A stretch of DNA of 31,289 bases from DATIJJ01 sp039936115 (GCA_039936115.1 JBDTIZ010000233.1:1-31289); one strand, 5' to 3'. Counted from the stretch's first letter, positions 14,464 to 23,308 are shown. Translations and numbers: made by a program. The notes: generated from the sequence alone by a model not told the origin.

Positions 14464-15957
14464 ATGAAATTTCGACTAGAGCATGGCGCCCTTGATAAAC
14501 TAGCCCACGAGTGCCTAGTCGTTGGCATTCATGAGAACCATGAGCTAACCGCTAACGCCGAAAAATTAAACAAAGCCAGCCGCGCCTATCTCGCCCAATT
14601 ATTAAAAAAAGGCGAAATTCAAGGCAAAATCGGGCAGTTTTTGTTTTTATATCAGGTACCTCATGTATCAGCTGAACGGGTGCTATTGGTGGGTTGTGGA
14701 GAAAAAAAAGACCTCTCTGCACGTGATTTTCGGCGAATCATGGGTTGCGCAACAAAAGCCCTTGGCACGACCAAAATAACAAAAGCGTTGATCTGTTTGA
14801 CCGATCTGACAGTGATGCAACATGATCTTGCCTGGAAAATCAAACAAACGGTTGAAGTCTGTTTAGAGTCACTTTATCAATTTAATAGTTTAAAAAGCGC
14901 TAAATCCGATCATCCGTCCCTCAAACAAATTGACCTGTTTACTACAGGAAAAGTAAATTTAAAGTCTTGTGAAGAAGCCATCAAACAAGGCTTAGCCATC
15001 GCAAAAGGTGTTGAATTCACAAAAAATTTAGCCAATTTGCCTAGCAATATCTGCACGCCGAGTTATTTAGCGTCCGAAGCTAAATCTCTGGCCAAAAAAT
15101 ATAAAACCATCCAAACAAAAGTGCTAGAAGAAGCCGATATGAAAAAACTCGGCATGGGTGCGTTTTTGGCCGTGACGAAAGGCAGTAAAGAAGCGGCTAA
15201 ATTAGTCTGTATCGAGTATAAAGGCACCCAGAAGAAACAAGCCCCTATCGCACTAGTTGGCAAAGGAATTACGTTCGACACGGGCGGGCTTTCACTTAAA
15301 CCCGCAGATAGTATGGTTGGTATGAAATACGATATGTGCGGCGCCGCAACTGTTCTAGGTACAATACAAACTGCCGCAGAATTAAAATTACCGATTCATA
15401 TTATTGGCATTTTAGCCGCTGCTGAAAACATGCCTGGCGGATCAGCCACTAAACCCGAAGACATCGTGACGAGTCTCTCAGGTCAAACCATAGAAATTAT
15501 GAATACAGATGCAGAAGGCCGCCTGGTATTATGCGACGCATTAACGTATGTAGAACGTTACAAACCCTCTGTTGTAATTGATATTGCAACCTTAACCGGT
15601 GCTGTGGTGATTGCCTTAGGCCATCATGCGACGGGTTTAGTGTCAAACTATCAACCGCTCGCAGATGAATTATTGGCTGCAGGTATTAAGAGCCATGATC
15701 GCGCTTGGCAACTGCCGTTATGGGAAGAATATCAAGACCAGTTAAAAAGTCCGTTTGCCGACATGTCAAACGTAGGCGGACGTTCTGGCGGCGTCATCAC
15801 CTCAAGCTGCTTCTTGTCTCGTTTTACGAAAAAGTTTCACTGGGCACATCTTGATGTCGCAGGCACGGCTGCTATGATGATGGGCAATGATCGATTTGCA
15901 ACCGGCCGACCGGTACCGATGTTAGTGCAGTTTTTGTTGGATCGATGTCATAAATAA
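14464..15957 (+). CDS. pepA: Leucyl (cytosol) aminopeptidase PepA
   Basis: PepA is a di-zinc/manganese M17 aminopeptidase, a hexamer in the cytoplasm that removes N-terminal residues from peptides. E. coli PepA also binds DNA in Xer recombination and carAB control. The 497-residue product has the signature NTDAEGRLVL (347-356). The metal and catalytic residues line up with E. coli after a shift of three: Lys267, Asp272, Lys279, Asp290, Asp349, Glu351 and Arg353. The N-terminal domain (1-160) is more divergent. holC and valS follow in the same direction, as in E. coli, but a repeat element separates pepA from holC here. Confidence 0.97.
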   Translation: MKFRLEHGALDKLAHECLVVGIHENHELTANAEKLNKASRAYLAQLLKKGEIQGKIGQFLFLYQVPHVSAERVLLVGCGEKKDLSARDFRRIMGCATKALGTTKITKALICLTDLTVMQHDLAWKIKQTVEVCLESLYQFNSLKSAKSDHPSLKQIDLFTTGKVNLKSCEEAIKQGLAIAKGVEFTKNLANLPSNICTPSYLASEAKSLAKKYKTIQTKVLEEADMKKLGMGAFLAVTKGSKEAAKLVCIEYKGTQKKQAPIALVGKGITFDTGGLSLKPADSMVGMKYDMCGAATVLGTIQTAAELKLPIHIIGILAAAENMPGGSATKPEDIVTSLSGQTIEIMNTDAEGRLVLCDALTYVERYKPSVVIDIATLTGAVVIALGHHATGLVSNYQPLADELLAAGIKSHDRAWQLPLWEEYQDQLKSPFADMSNVGGRSGGVITSSCFLSRFTKKFHWAHLDVAGTAAMMMGNDRFATGRPVPMLVQFLLDRCHK

Positions 15958-15978
15958 ATATTTAACGCTTTTGTATAC

Positions 15979-16170
15979 TGTCATCCCCACTTGTATACTG
16001 GCTCCACATACTGTCACCCCGCACTTATTGCGGGGTCTGGGGCTTGAAATAATAAAAAATTCATTATCATTTTTTAACTGATTTTTTTATGTTTTAAACG
16101 CCCGGATCCCGCAACAAGTGCGGGATGACAGTATAAAGTGCGAGATGACAGTATAAAGTGGGTGATGACA
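15979..16170. repeat. REP family 1 inverted pair with 20-bp tandem units, second copy
   Basis: Same architecture as 3745-4045. Left units start at 15979 (TGTCAT), 15999 (a shortened TG-GCTCC unit) and 16012 (TGTCAC). The inverted hairpin arms are at about 16018-16036 and 16107-16125, with an AT-rich spacer. Right units ATGACAGTATAAAGTG start at 16125, 16145 and 16165, an exact 20-bp period. Here the right arm is CCCGCA-ACAAG-TGCGGG, shortened by one pair at the outer end. The array ends about 30 bp before holC. Confidence 0.85.
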
Positions 16171-16200
16171 GTGCATAACAATAAACTAAAGAGATCCTCC

Positions 16201-16641
16201 ATGCCAAAACTAGATTTCTACATATTGCCAGACCTAAACCCCGATGGGCGTTTACTATTTGTCTGTCGGCTCATTGAAAAAGCCTACAAACAAAAGCATC
16301 GTATTTATGTGCATGCAACAGACAAATTGGAAGCGCATCGATTGGATGAAATGCTCTGGACGTATCGGGATGATAGTTTTTTGCCACATAATTTATACGG
16401 CGAAGGCCCAGATCCTGCACCGCCTATTCAAATTGGTTTTGCAGTCACGCCCGAAAAACAAAAAGATATTTTGATTAATCTCAGCAATGAAGTACCCGAT
16501 TTTCATCCGCAATTTTTGCGAATTTTAGAACTGATAGAAAATGATCCCGCAGCACAAGCAGCAGGACGCGAACGTTATCGTTTTTACCGCACACAAGGTT
16601 TTGACATTAACACCCATAAATTACAAACAATAGAATCCTAA
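16201..16641 (+). CDS. holC: DNA polymerase III chi subunit
   Basis: HolC (chi) connects the clamp-loader complex, through psi, to single-strand DNA-binding protein during replication. From the ATG at 16201 the product is 146 aa (E. coli 147) and reads MPKLDFYILPDLNPDGRLLF, followed by HRIYVHATDKLEAHRLDEMLW and FLPHNLYGEGP, all typical. An ATG at 16138 lies in the same frame, but its extra 21 residues are encoded by the tandem REP units, so 16201 is the better start (AGAG about 9 bases upstream). valS begins three bases after the stop. Confidence 0.93.
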   Translation: MPKLDFYILPDLNPDGRLLFVCRLIEKAYKQKHRIYVHATDKLEAHRLDEMLWTYRDDSFLPHNLYGEGPDPAPPIQIGFAVTPEKQKDILINLSNEVPDFHPQFLRILELIENDPAAQAAGRERYRFYRTQGFDINTHKLQTIES

Positions 16642-16643
16642 TC

Positions 16644-19403
16644 ATGACTATGGAAAAAACATACAATCCCGAAGCAATCGAACAAACCTGTTATAACAAC
16701 TGGGAAAAAAATCAGTATTTCGCACCCAGCGGCAAAGGCAAACCTTTTTGCATTATGCTTCCGCCACCGAATGTGACCGGCAGTTTGCATATGGGTCATG
16801 GTTTTGGTTCTACATTAATGGATGTGTTAGTGCGTTATCACCGCATGCAAGGTGACAATACGCTTTGGCAGCCAGGTACTGATCATGCGGGCATTGCGAC
16901 GCAAATGGTTGTTGAACGCAAATTAATGCTAGAGGGAAAGTCACGCCGTGATTTTGATCGCGAAGCTTTTGTCGATAAAATTTGGGAATGGAAAGAAGAA
17001 TCCGGTGGAAATATCACCCGACAATTACGCCGATTAGGTGCATCACTCGATTGGTCGCGTGAGCGTTTCACTATGGATGAATCGCTGTCAAAATCAGTGC
17101 GCGAAGTCTTTATCCGTTTATACGAAGAAGGTTTAATTTATTGCGGCACACGTCTGGTTAATTGGGATCCCAAATTACTCACCGCTATTTCAGATCTTGA
17201 AGTCGTTAGCAACGAAGAAGAAGGTAAATTGTGGCATCTTCGTTATCCGTTAGTCGATAACGCAGGACATATTACTGTTGCGACAACACGACCAGAAACT
17301 ATGTTAGGCGACGTTGCGATTGCAGTTCATCCAGATGATGAACGTTATCAACATTTGATTGGTAAGCATGCGCATTTACCGTTAAGTGAGCGCACGATTC
17401 CGATTATTGCCGATGAATATGTTGATAAAGAGTTTGGTAGCGGTTGTGTGAAAATCACACCTGCGCATGATTTTAATGATTATGCAATCGGACAACGTCA
17501 TCAACTCACACCAATTAATATTTTCACCCCCGATGCACATATCAACGAAAATGCGCCAAAAAAATATCAAGGGTTGGAACGATTTGCTGCGCGCAAACAA
17601 ATCGTGCACGATTTAGAAGTATTAGGTTTAGTTGAAAAAATAGATAAACACATTTCCAAAATTCCGCGCGGTGAAAAATCCGATGTCGTCATTGAGCCTT
17701 ATCTCACACAGCAATGGTTTATGAAAATGCAACCGCTTGCTGAACCTGCGATTAAAGCTGTGGAAGATGGCAAAATCAAATTTATTCCAGAAAATTGGTC
17801 TAAAACCTATTTTCAATGGTTGAATAATATTGAAGACTGGTGCATCAGTCGTCAGCTGTGGTGGGGACATCGCATTCCTGTTTGGTACGATTTAGAAGGA
17901 AAAATTTATGTCGGCCAAGATGAAAAAGATGTGCGACAACGTTATCACTTAGACGACAGCATTACACTCAATCAAGAAGAAGATGTATTAGATACTTGGT
18001 TTTCTTCAGCACTCTGGCCTTTTTCAACATTAGGTTGGCCGACACAAACACCAGAGCTTAAAACATTTTATCCAACCAGTGTATTAGTGACTGGTTTTGA
18101 TATTATCTTTTTCTGGGTCGCGCGCATGATTATGCTGGGCTTGAAGTTTACCGGTGAAATTCCATTTAAAGAAATATTTATCACTGGTTTAATCCGCGAT
18201 GCCGAAGGACACAAGATGTCTAAATCAAAAGGCAACGTGCTTGATCCACTGGATTTAATCGATGGCATTTCATTGGAAGAACTCGTCAACAAACGCACCT
18301 ATGGTTTGATGCAACCTCAGATGACGCAAAAAATTGAAAAAGCAACACGTGCTGAATATCCGGATGGCATTTCTGCGTATGGAACCGATGCGCTGCGTTT
18401 TACGTTTTGCGCATTAGCATCCTATGGGCGTGAAATTCGTTTCGATTTAGGACGGTTAGAAGGTTATCGAAATTTCTGCAATAAATTATGGAATGCTACA
18501 CGTTATGTCATGATGAATACGGAAAACAAAGATATTTCGCCAGGTGAACTTTCTTTGCCTGATCGTTGGATTTTGTCGCGTTTACAAACGACGATTCAAG
18601 CAGCGCATGATGCATTAGCCAACTATCGTTTTGATTTATTTTCGCAAGCGATTTATGACTTCACTTGGAATGAATTTTGCGATTGGTATTTAGAATTATC
18701 AAAACCCATTTTGTTATCTGCTGCGAGTAGCGAAGCACAATTACGCGGAACGAGACATACCTTGATCCATGTATTAGAAACCATTTTACGTTTACTACAT
18801 CCTATCATGCCGTTTTTGACGGAAGAAATTTGGCAACGTGTGGCGCCGATGGCGGGCATTCACGGTAAAACGATTATGCTGCAATCGTATCCGCAATTTA
18901 ATGCAGAACTAAAAAATACGGTAGTTGAAACAGAATTGGATTGGATGAAAAATATTATTATTGCGATCAGAACTATTCGCAGTGAAATGAATATTGCTCC
19001 GGGAAAACCTCTTTCTGTGTTACTGACAAAAGGCACGTCATCAGATAAAGAACGTTTTGCACAGAACCAGCATTTAATTATGACGTTGGCAAAACTGGCT
19101 GATGTGACTTGGCTTTCCGCAAATGAACAAGCGCCTGAATCCGCAACGGCTTTAGTGGGTGATTTAGAAATTTTAATTCCGATGGCAGGATTGATTGACA
19201 AAACAGAAGAATCCGGACGCCTCTCGCGAGAAATTGCTAAATTGATAAAAGAAGCAGAACGTGCAGAAGCGAAATTACATAATCCAAATTTTGTAGATCG
19301 CGCACCGGGTGATGTTGTTGAAAAAGAACGTGCTCGATTAGCGGAATTAAAAACTACGTTGATGAAGTTGGAACAGCAGTTGGAGAAAATTGCGGCGTTG
19401 TAG
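16644..19403 (+). CDS. valS: Valyl-tRNA synthetase
   Basis: ValS is a class I aminoacyl-tRNA synthetase that charges tRNA(Val) and edits mischarged Thr. The 919-residue product has the HIGH motif as HMGH (49-52, after PPPNVTGSL) and KMSKS at 524-528. It has the editing CP1 domain between them (TTRPETMLGDVAIAVHP), the anticodon-binding helical domain (about 640-790), and a C-terminal coiled-coil arm (about 855-919). The second ATG at 16650 matches the E. coli start MEKTYNP and may be the real one (917 aa). No strong ribosome site separates the two. It is probably co-transcribed with holC. Confidence 0.97.
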   Translation: MTMEKTYNPEAIEQTCYNNWEKNQYFAPSGKGKPFCIMLPPPNVTGSLHMGHGFGSTLMDVLVRYHRMQGDNTLWQPGTDHAGIATQMVVERKLMLEGKSRRDFDREAFVDKIWEWKEESGGNITRQLRRLGASLDWSRERFTMDESLSKSVREVFIRLYEEGLIYCGTRLVNWDPKLLTAISDLEVVSNEEEGKLWHLRYPLVDNAGHITVATTRPETMLGDVAIAVHPDDERYQHLIGKHAHLPLSERTIPIIADEYVDKEFGSGCVKITPAHDFNDYAIGQRHQLTPINIFTPDAHINENAPKKYQGLERFAARKQIVHDLEVLGLVEKIDKHISKIPRGEKSDVVIEPYLTQQWFMKMQPLAEPAIKAVEDGKIKFIPENWSKTYFQWLNNIEDWCISRQLWWGHRIPVWYDLEGKIYVGQDEKDVRQRYHLDDSITLNQEEDVLDTWFSSALWPFSTLGWPTQTPELKTFYPTSVLVTGFDIIFFWVARMIMLGLKFTGEIPFKEIFITGLIRDAEGHKMSKSKGNVLDPLDLIDGISLEELVNKRTYGLMQPQMTQKIEKATRAEYPDGISAYGTDALRFTFCALASYGREIRFDLGRLEGYRNFCNKLWNATRYVMMNTENKDISPGELSLPDRWILSRLQTTIQAAHDALANYRFDLFSQAIYDFTWNEFCDWYLELSKPILLSAASSEAQLRGTRHTLIHVLETILRLLHPIMPFLTEEIWQRVAPMAGIHGKTIMLQSYPQFNAELKNTVVETELDWMKNIIIAIRTIRSEMNIAPGKPLSVLLTKGTSSDKERFAQNQHLIMTLAKLADVTWLSANEQAPESATALVGDLEILIPMAGLIDKTEESGRLSREIAKLIKEAERAEAKLHNPNFVDRAPGDVVEKERARLAELKTTLMKLEQQLEKIAAL

Positions 19404-19460
19404 TCGCATTTTTTTCTGTCACCAAAGCGACTGCCCTCTGTTTTACGTATGTGCCAGCGC

Positions 19461-19489
19461 TTGCTAGCGTTGCTAGCATGTGCTATCAT
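19461..19489 (+). promoter_or_regulatory. Promoter and probable operator of the toxin-antitoxin pair
   Basis: TTGCTA (19461-19466), a 17-bp spacer, and TATCAT (19484-19489) preceded by TGC make an extended -10 promoter. Inside it TGCTAGC (19462-19468) and GCTAGCA (19472-19478) form a perfect dyad with a GTT centre. TGCTATCA follows at 19481-19488; as I recall it, this is the half-site sequence reported for Neisseria FitA. Repeated half-sites over the promoter suggest autorepression by the antitoxin complex. Confidence 0.6.
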
Positions 19490-19518
19490 GTATTAAGAAG
19501 AACAGAGGAGTCTCTATC

Positions 19519-19755
19519 ATGGCTGCCCTAAGTATCAGAAAATTAGACAAAAATGCCTATGAGCAATTACGGCTCCGCGCAGCGAAACATGGCGTATCCA
19601 TGGAAGAAGAAGCACGGCAAATTATCTATCTGGCTGTCTCTGCCCCCGAACGAATCAGCCGGGTTTTTCAAAAATATTTCGGTGACAAAAATGGCATTGA
19701 TTTAGAGCTAAGCACACCAGATAAACCCCATCGCCCAATGGACTTCGATGAATGA
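19519..19755 (+). CDS. FitA/VapB-type ribbon-helix-helix antitoxin
   Basis: A 78-residue antitoxin. The start at 19519 has AGAGGAG eight bases upstream; an earlier ATG at 19480 lies inside the promoter. Residues 1-40 (ALSIRKLDKNAYEQLRLRAA then SMEEEARQII) fit the ribbon-helix-helix DNA-binding fold of FitA, and the rest would wrap the toxin (ISRVFQKYFGDKNGIDLEL…). It overlaps the toxin gene by four bases (ATGA), as usual for type II modules. It should repress its own promoter together with the toxin. Confidence 0.88.
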   Translation: MAALSIRKLDKNAYEQLRLRAAKHGVSMEEEARQIIYLAVSAPERISRVFQKYFGDKNGIDLELSTPDKPHRPMDFDE

Positions 19756-20168
19756 TACTGTTAGATACTAATGTAATCTCTGAAATGATGAAAACCACAC
19801 CCTCTTCAAAAGTAATTGCATGGATTGACGAGCAAGAAATCACTCACTTATTTGTATCGACAATAACTATTGCTGAAATATCCTATGGATTAAGTGCATT
19901 ACCTGAAGGTAACCGTCGACAACTATTAGAACATGCTTTTAACAATACAATCAAAGAGGCTTTTAAACACCGCGTTATTTCTTTTGATGAACCTGCGGCA
20001 CATCAATATGGCAAAATGATGAGTAGTAGAAAAAAACTAGGCCGTCCATTAAATATATTAGACGGGCAAATTGCTGCCATAGCCTTAGAACAAAGATTTG
20101 CTCTCGCAACTCGAAATACTCGTGATTTTATAAATTGTGAAATTGATTTGATTGATCCATTTAAATAA
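19752..20168 (+). CDS. FitB/VapC-type PIN-domain toxin
   Basis: A 138-residue PIN-domain ribonuclease toxin. The acidic metal-binding residues are visible at Asp5 (LLDTNVISE), Glu42 (IAEISYGL) and Asp104 (NILDGQIAA), with the late TRNTRDF motif at 121-127. The order and spacing fit FitB/VapC; the known targets of relatives are tRNAs or rRNA. It appears intact. The pair sits between valS and the convergent kdsA, 57 bp from the kdsA stop, a typical accessory insertion site. Confidence 0.92.
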   Translation: MILLDTNVISEMMKTTPSSKVIAWIDEQEITHLFVSTITIAEISYGLSALPEGNRRQLLEHAFNNTIKEAFKHRVISFDEPAAHQYGKMMSSRKKLGRPLNILDGQIAAIALEQRFALATRNTRDFINCEIDLIDPFK

Positions 20169-20225
20169 AATTTCCCTCATCCATCACTCACGAATACCGC
20201 TGCTTCCGTATGAACAAATCAGGGA

Positions 20226-21068
20226 TTATTTTTGCATCATTGCTTGTTCAATAAATCCAAAACGCTTAACCACTTGATCGAGCTCTTGCAAACAAACCAA
20301 TAGTTCTTCTAGTTTGCCTAATGGCCACATATTTGGACCATCAGAAGGTGCGTGATCAGGATCTGGATGCGTTTCCATAAAAATACCCGCAACACCTGCG
20401 GCAATAGCGGCGCGCGCAAGAACCGGCACAAATTCTCGCTGACCACCGGTGTGAGTACCATGACCACCAGGTAGTTGAACGGAATGTGTTGCATCAAATA
20501 CGACAGGGCAATTCGTACTCCGCATGACAGCAATAGAACGCATATCCGAGACTAGATTGTTATAACCAAAACACGCGCCGCGTTCACATACCATGATTTT
20601 ATCGTTGCCGGTTAAATGGGCTTTATCAACAACATGTTTCATATCCCAGGGTGCTAGAAATTGGCCTTTTTTAATATTGACGGGTAATTCCTGCCGCGCA
20701 ACACGTTCAATAAAATTTGTCTGGCGACATAGAAATGCTGGCGTTTGTAAAACATCAACCACATCTGCAACTTCTTCTATCGGCGTGTCTTCATGCACGT
20801 CGGTCAAGACCGGCACTTTCAAGGATTTTTTTACTTCACTTAAAATGCGCAAGCCTTCTTCCAAACCCGGACCGCGATAACTTTTTGCGGATGAACGATT
20901 TGCTTTATCAAACGAAGATTTATAAATAAATGGAATACCGAGACGTTGCGTTAATTCTTTCAATTCGCCCGCAGTATCCATCGCAAATTGCTCACTCTCA
21001 ATCACACAAGGGCCTGCAATTAGAAAAAACGGTTGATCTAATCCAACTTCAAAACCACATACCTGCAT
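20226..21068 (-). CDS. kdsA: 3-deoxy-8-phosphooctulonate synthase (KDO-8-P synthase)
   Basis: KdsA condenses phosphoenolpyruvate and arabinose 5-phosphate to KDO-8-phosphate for the LPS inner core. The 280-residue product (E. coli 284) has FFLIAGPCVIES near the start, then YKSSFDKANRSS, VLTDVHE, CERGACFGYNNLV and GIFMETHPDPDHAPSDGPN. The start at 21068 has CAGGAG seven bases upstream and gives the normal N-terminus MQVCGFEVGLDQPF. The frame opens further upstream inside pyrG but without family similarity. It overlaps the 3' end of pyrG by 20 bases. The usual downstream neighbour eno is absent. Confidence 0.96.
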   Translation of the reverse strand: MQVCGFEVGLDQPFFLIAGPCVIESEQFAMDTAGELKELTQRLGIPFIYKSSFDKANRSSAKSYRGPGLEEGLRILSEVKKSLKVPVLTDVHEDTPIEEVADVVDVLQTPAFLCRQTNFIERVARQELPVNIKKGQFLAPWDMKHVVDKAHLTGNDKIMVCERGACFGYNNLVSDMRSIAVMRSTNCPVVFDATHSVQLPGGHGTHTGGQREFVPVLARAAIAAGVAGIFMETHPDPDHAPSDGPNMWPLGKLEELLVCLQELDQVVKRFGFIEQAMMQK

Positions 21069-22695
21069 TGTGCGTCTCCTGATAAATTCTTGCTGCTTGA
21101 ATGAACCCACTAAATAATGGATGTCCATCGCGGGGTGATGAGGTAAATTCCGGATGGAATTGACAACCGATGAACCAAGGATGATCTGGTAATTCAATCA
21201 TTTCGACTAAATCACCTTGATGCGAGCGTCCTGATACTTTTAAACCAGCCGCTTCAATTTGAGGCAATAAATTATTATTCACTTCATAACGATGTCGATG
21301 ACGCTCAATAATGGAATGACTGCCATACACTTTTCGAACCAAAGAGTCTTCGGCCAGCTGACAAGATTGGCCACCTAAACGCATTGTGCCGCCTTTATCT
21401 GATGCTTCGGAACGTATTTCAACGTTACCAGACTGATCAATCCATTCCGTCACTAATGCGACAACAGGATAAGGTGTTTCTGGATCAAATTCGGTGCTAT
21501 TCGCATTTTTCATATTCGCTTTGTTACGTGCAAATTCAATCATTGCGATTTGCATGCCTAAGCAAATACCTAAGTAAGGTAATTTATTTTCTCGCGCAAA
21601 ACGTACTGCGGCAACCTTGCCTTCAATTCCCCGTAGACCAAATCCGCCTGGGACAATAATACCATCCATGCCTTTCAGAATTTCGATGCCTTGTTTTTCG
21701 ATATCTTCTGCATGAATATAATTAATGTTAACGCGCGTGCGTGTTTGAATGCCTGCATGTAATAGCGCTTCAATTAATGACTTGTAAGATTCCGTGAGAT
21801 CCATGTATTTGCCAACCATACCAATGGTCACTTCACCCGTTGGATTCCGATAGGCTTCAACGACATGTTCCCATTCTGTTAAATTGGCGGGTTTCGCTTT
21901 AATCCCTAACAGTTCCACTACAATTTCATCCAACCCTTGTTTGTGCAATTCGACCGGGATTTGATACACAAAATCAACATCCAACAAAGGAATAACAGCA
22001 CGTTGTTCGACGTTAGTGAACAACGCAATTTTTGAACGTGCGCTATCTGATAAAGGTCTATCACAACGGCATAATAAAATATCAGGTTGAATACCGATGG
22101 AACGTAATTCTTTGACTGAGTGCTGTGTTGGTTTGGTTTTGATTTCGCCTGCGGTTTTGATGTAAGGCACTAAAGTTAAATGAATATAGAGCGTATTTTG
22201 TCTACCAACTTCAACTCGCATCTGACGAATCGCTTCAAGAAATGGCAATGATTCGATGTCACCGACTGTTCCGCCGATTTCAACCAAAGCAACATCTACG
22301 CCTTCAGCTGCTTTTTTGATACAGCGTTTGATTTCATCTGTGATATGCGGAATGACTTGTACTGTACCGCCCAAATAATCGCCACGGCGTTCTTTTTGCA
22401 ATACATTAGCGTAAACACGCCCGCTGGTAAAATTATTTGCTTTGGTGGTTTTAATTCGGACAAAACGCTCATAATGCCCTAGATCCAAATCGGTCTCACC
22501 GCCATCTTCAGTCACAAAAACTTCGCCGTGTTGGGAAGGATTCATCGTACCGGGATCAACGTTGATATAAGGATCGAGCTTTAACAGAGTGACGTTGAGC
22601 CCGCGTGCTTCAAGGATTGTGCCGAGAGAAGCGGAAGCAATCCCCTTCCCTAATGAGGAAACGACACCACCTGTTATAAAAATATATCGTGTCAT
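21049..22695 (-). CDS. pyrG: CTP synthase
   Basis: PyrG converts UTP to CTP with ATP and glutamine. The 548-residue protein (E. coli 545) has the N-terminal synthetase domain (TRYIFITGGVVSSLGKGI, then the P-loop-like region and PYINVDPGTMNP) up to about 270. The C-terminal class I glutamine amidotransferase domain has the nucleophile Cys378 in LGICLGMQ and the HPEF motif near residue 520. A GAAGAG sequence lies before the ATG. pyrG and kdsA are transcribed together, as in Pseudomonas. Confidence 0.97.
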   Translation of the reverse strand: MTRYIFITGGVVSSLGKGIASASLGTILEARGLNVTLLKLDPYINVDPGTMNPSQHGEVFVTEDGGETDLDLGHYERFVRIKTTKANNFTSGRVYANVLQKERRGDYLGGTVQVIPHITDEIKRCIKKAAEGVDVALVEIGGTVGDIESLPFLEAIRQMRVEVGRQNTLYIHLTLVPYIKTAGEIKTKPTQHSVKELRSIGIQPDILLCRCDRPLSDSARSKIALFTNVEQRAVIPLLDVDFVYQIPVELHKQGLDEIVVELLGIKAKPANLTEWEHVVEAYRNPTGEVTIGMVGKYMDLTESYKSLIEALLHAGIQTRTRVNINYIHAEDIEKQGIEILKGMDGIIVPGGFGLRGIEGKVAAVRFARENKLPYLGICLGMQIAMIEFARNKANMKNANSTEFDPETPYPVVALVTEWIDQSGNVEIRSEASDKGGTMRLGGQSCQLAEDSLVRKVYGSHSIIERHRHRYEVNNNLLPQIEAAGLKVSGRSHQGDLVEMIELPDHPWFIGCQFHPEFTSSPRDGHPLFSGFIQAARIYQETHNAGMWF

Positions 22696-23040
22696 GAGCT
22701 CTTCTCTGTGGTCTTAAAATTTAATGTGGGACTGTAGCAAAATCGACTGGATGCTGCAATTAGGATTTGGGTTTCTTCTCTTCTCCTCAGCTTTTGTAGG
22801 GGCGAACCTATGTGTTCGCCCTCTTCATCGAAGAGATAACATTTGCATATCTAGGCCTCACGGCGAACACACAGGTTCGTCCCTACAAAAGCGCAGTGTT
22901 GTTGCTGGGTGTAATCAGAAAAATAGCCCGTTGACTCCCAAACCATCTCCCATTACCCTGTTACGTTCTTATAGGTCATTGATTGACAGTGTTTTTCTCA
23001 TAACAGTGCTACGGATATCACAAAATAGGAGATTAAGAAA
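22696..23040. other. Intergenic region upstream of pyrG
   Basis: The region contains REPIN copy 2 (22796-22886) and the leaders of pyrG (minus) and the small gene at 23041 (plus). A perfect TTGACA at 22983-22988 on the plus strand has no good -10 box at 16-18 bp (GTGCTA at 17). I could not assign promoters with confidence. Confidence 0.4.
22796..22886. repeat. REPIN copy 2 (GTAG-headed)
   Basis: Left arm GTAGGGGCGAACC…GTTCGCCC (22796-22821) and inverted right arm ending in CTAC at 22886 flank a spacer. The spacer is in the opposite orientation to copy 1 (ATCGAAGAGATAAC on this strand). A G-to-A change gives GTTCGTCC in the right arm. Confidence 0.85.
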
Positions 23041-23241
23041 ATGGTGATGAAAATTTTTATAGGACTTCTGATTTTAGTCGCAATCATTGTCGGCTTGATG
23101 ACAGTGGCTTGGCGTGAACAAGTGGTTCATCTGATTGTATTCCGCGATTTCTTCGATGTATCTTTACCGATTCTAGCTTTTGGCGCATTAGTTAAATATT
23201 TATGCACCTGCTCATGTGGCAGCTGTTGCAACAAAGAATAA
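23041..23241 (+). CDS. Small Cys-rich membrane protein, unknown
   Basis: A 66-residue protein. AGGAG stands 9 bases before the first ATG (23041); a second ATG is at 23047. Residues 4-23 (IFIGLLILVAIIVGLMTVAW from about residue 5) form a membrane helix. A middle segment REQVVHLIVFRDFFDVSLP leads to a second hydrophobic stretch (about 40-54), and the tail CTCSCGSCCNKE holds five Cys in nine residues. The pattern suggests a small inner-membrane protein with a metal- or redox-capable tail. It lies alone between the tilS and pyrG blocks on the opposite strand. I do not recognise a named family. Confidence 0.7.
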   Translation: MVMKIFIGLLILVAIIVGLMTVAWREQVVHLIVFRDFFDVSLPILAFGALVKYLCTCSCGSCCNKE

Positions 23242-23250
23242 TTAGCCATG

Positions 23251-23274
23251 TCATGCCAGCCTTCGCTGGCGTGA
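23251..23274. repeat. Hairpin after the small membrane protein gene
   Basis: TCATGCCAGC-CTTC-GCTGGCGTGA is a 10-bp stem with one G-T pair and a CTTC loop, 9 bases after the stop codon. It resembles the degenerate element at 2294-2307. No T-run follows, so it is at best a weak terminator. Confidence 0.5.
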
Positions 23275-23308
23275 CCTGTTGAAATATTTGCCGCTGCCTA
23301 TTTAGATT

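Noticed and set aside
16138..16200. Longer holC start at 16138
   Set aside because: The added residues are encoded by the 20-bp REP units, and the family N-terminus begins at 16201.
19404..19460. Intrinsic terminator after valS
   Set aside because: AGTCGC and GCGACT can pair, but the loop is long and the T-run is in the loop, not after the stem, on the plus strand.
21069..21197. Longer kdsA start at 21197
   Set aside because: The 43 extra residues lie within pyrG and match nothing in KdsA; the start at 21068 has a good ribosome site and the conserved N-terminus.
22724..23047. Plus-strand open frame of 107 codons
   Set aside because: It is mostly REPIN copy 2 plus non-coding flank and lacks a ribosome site.
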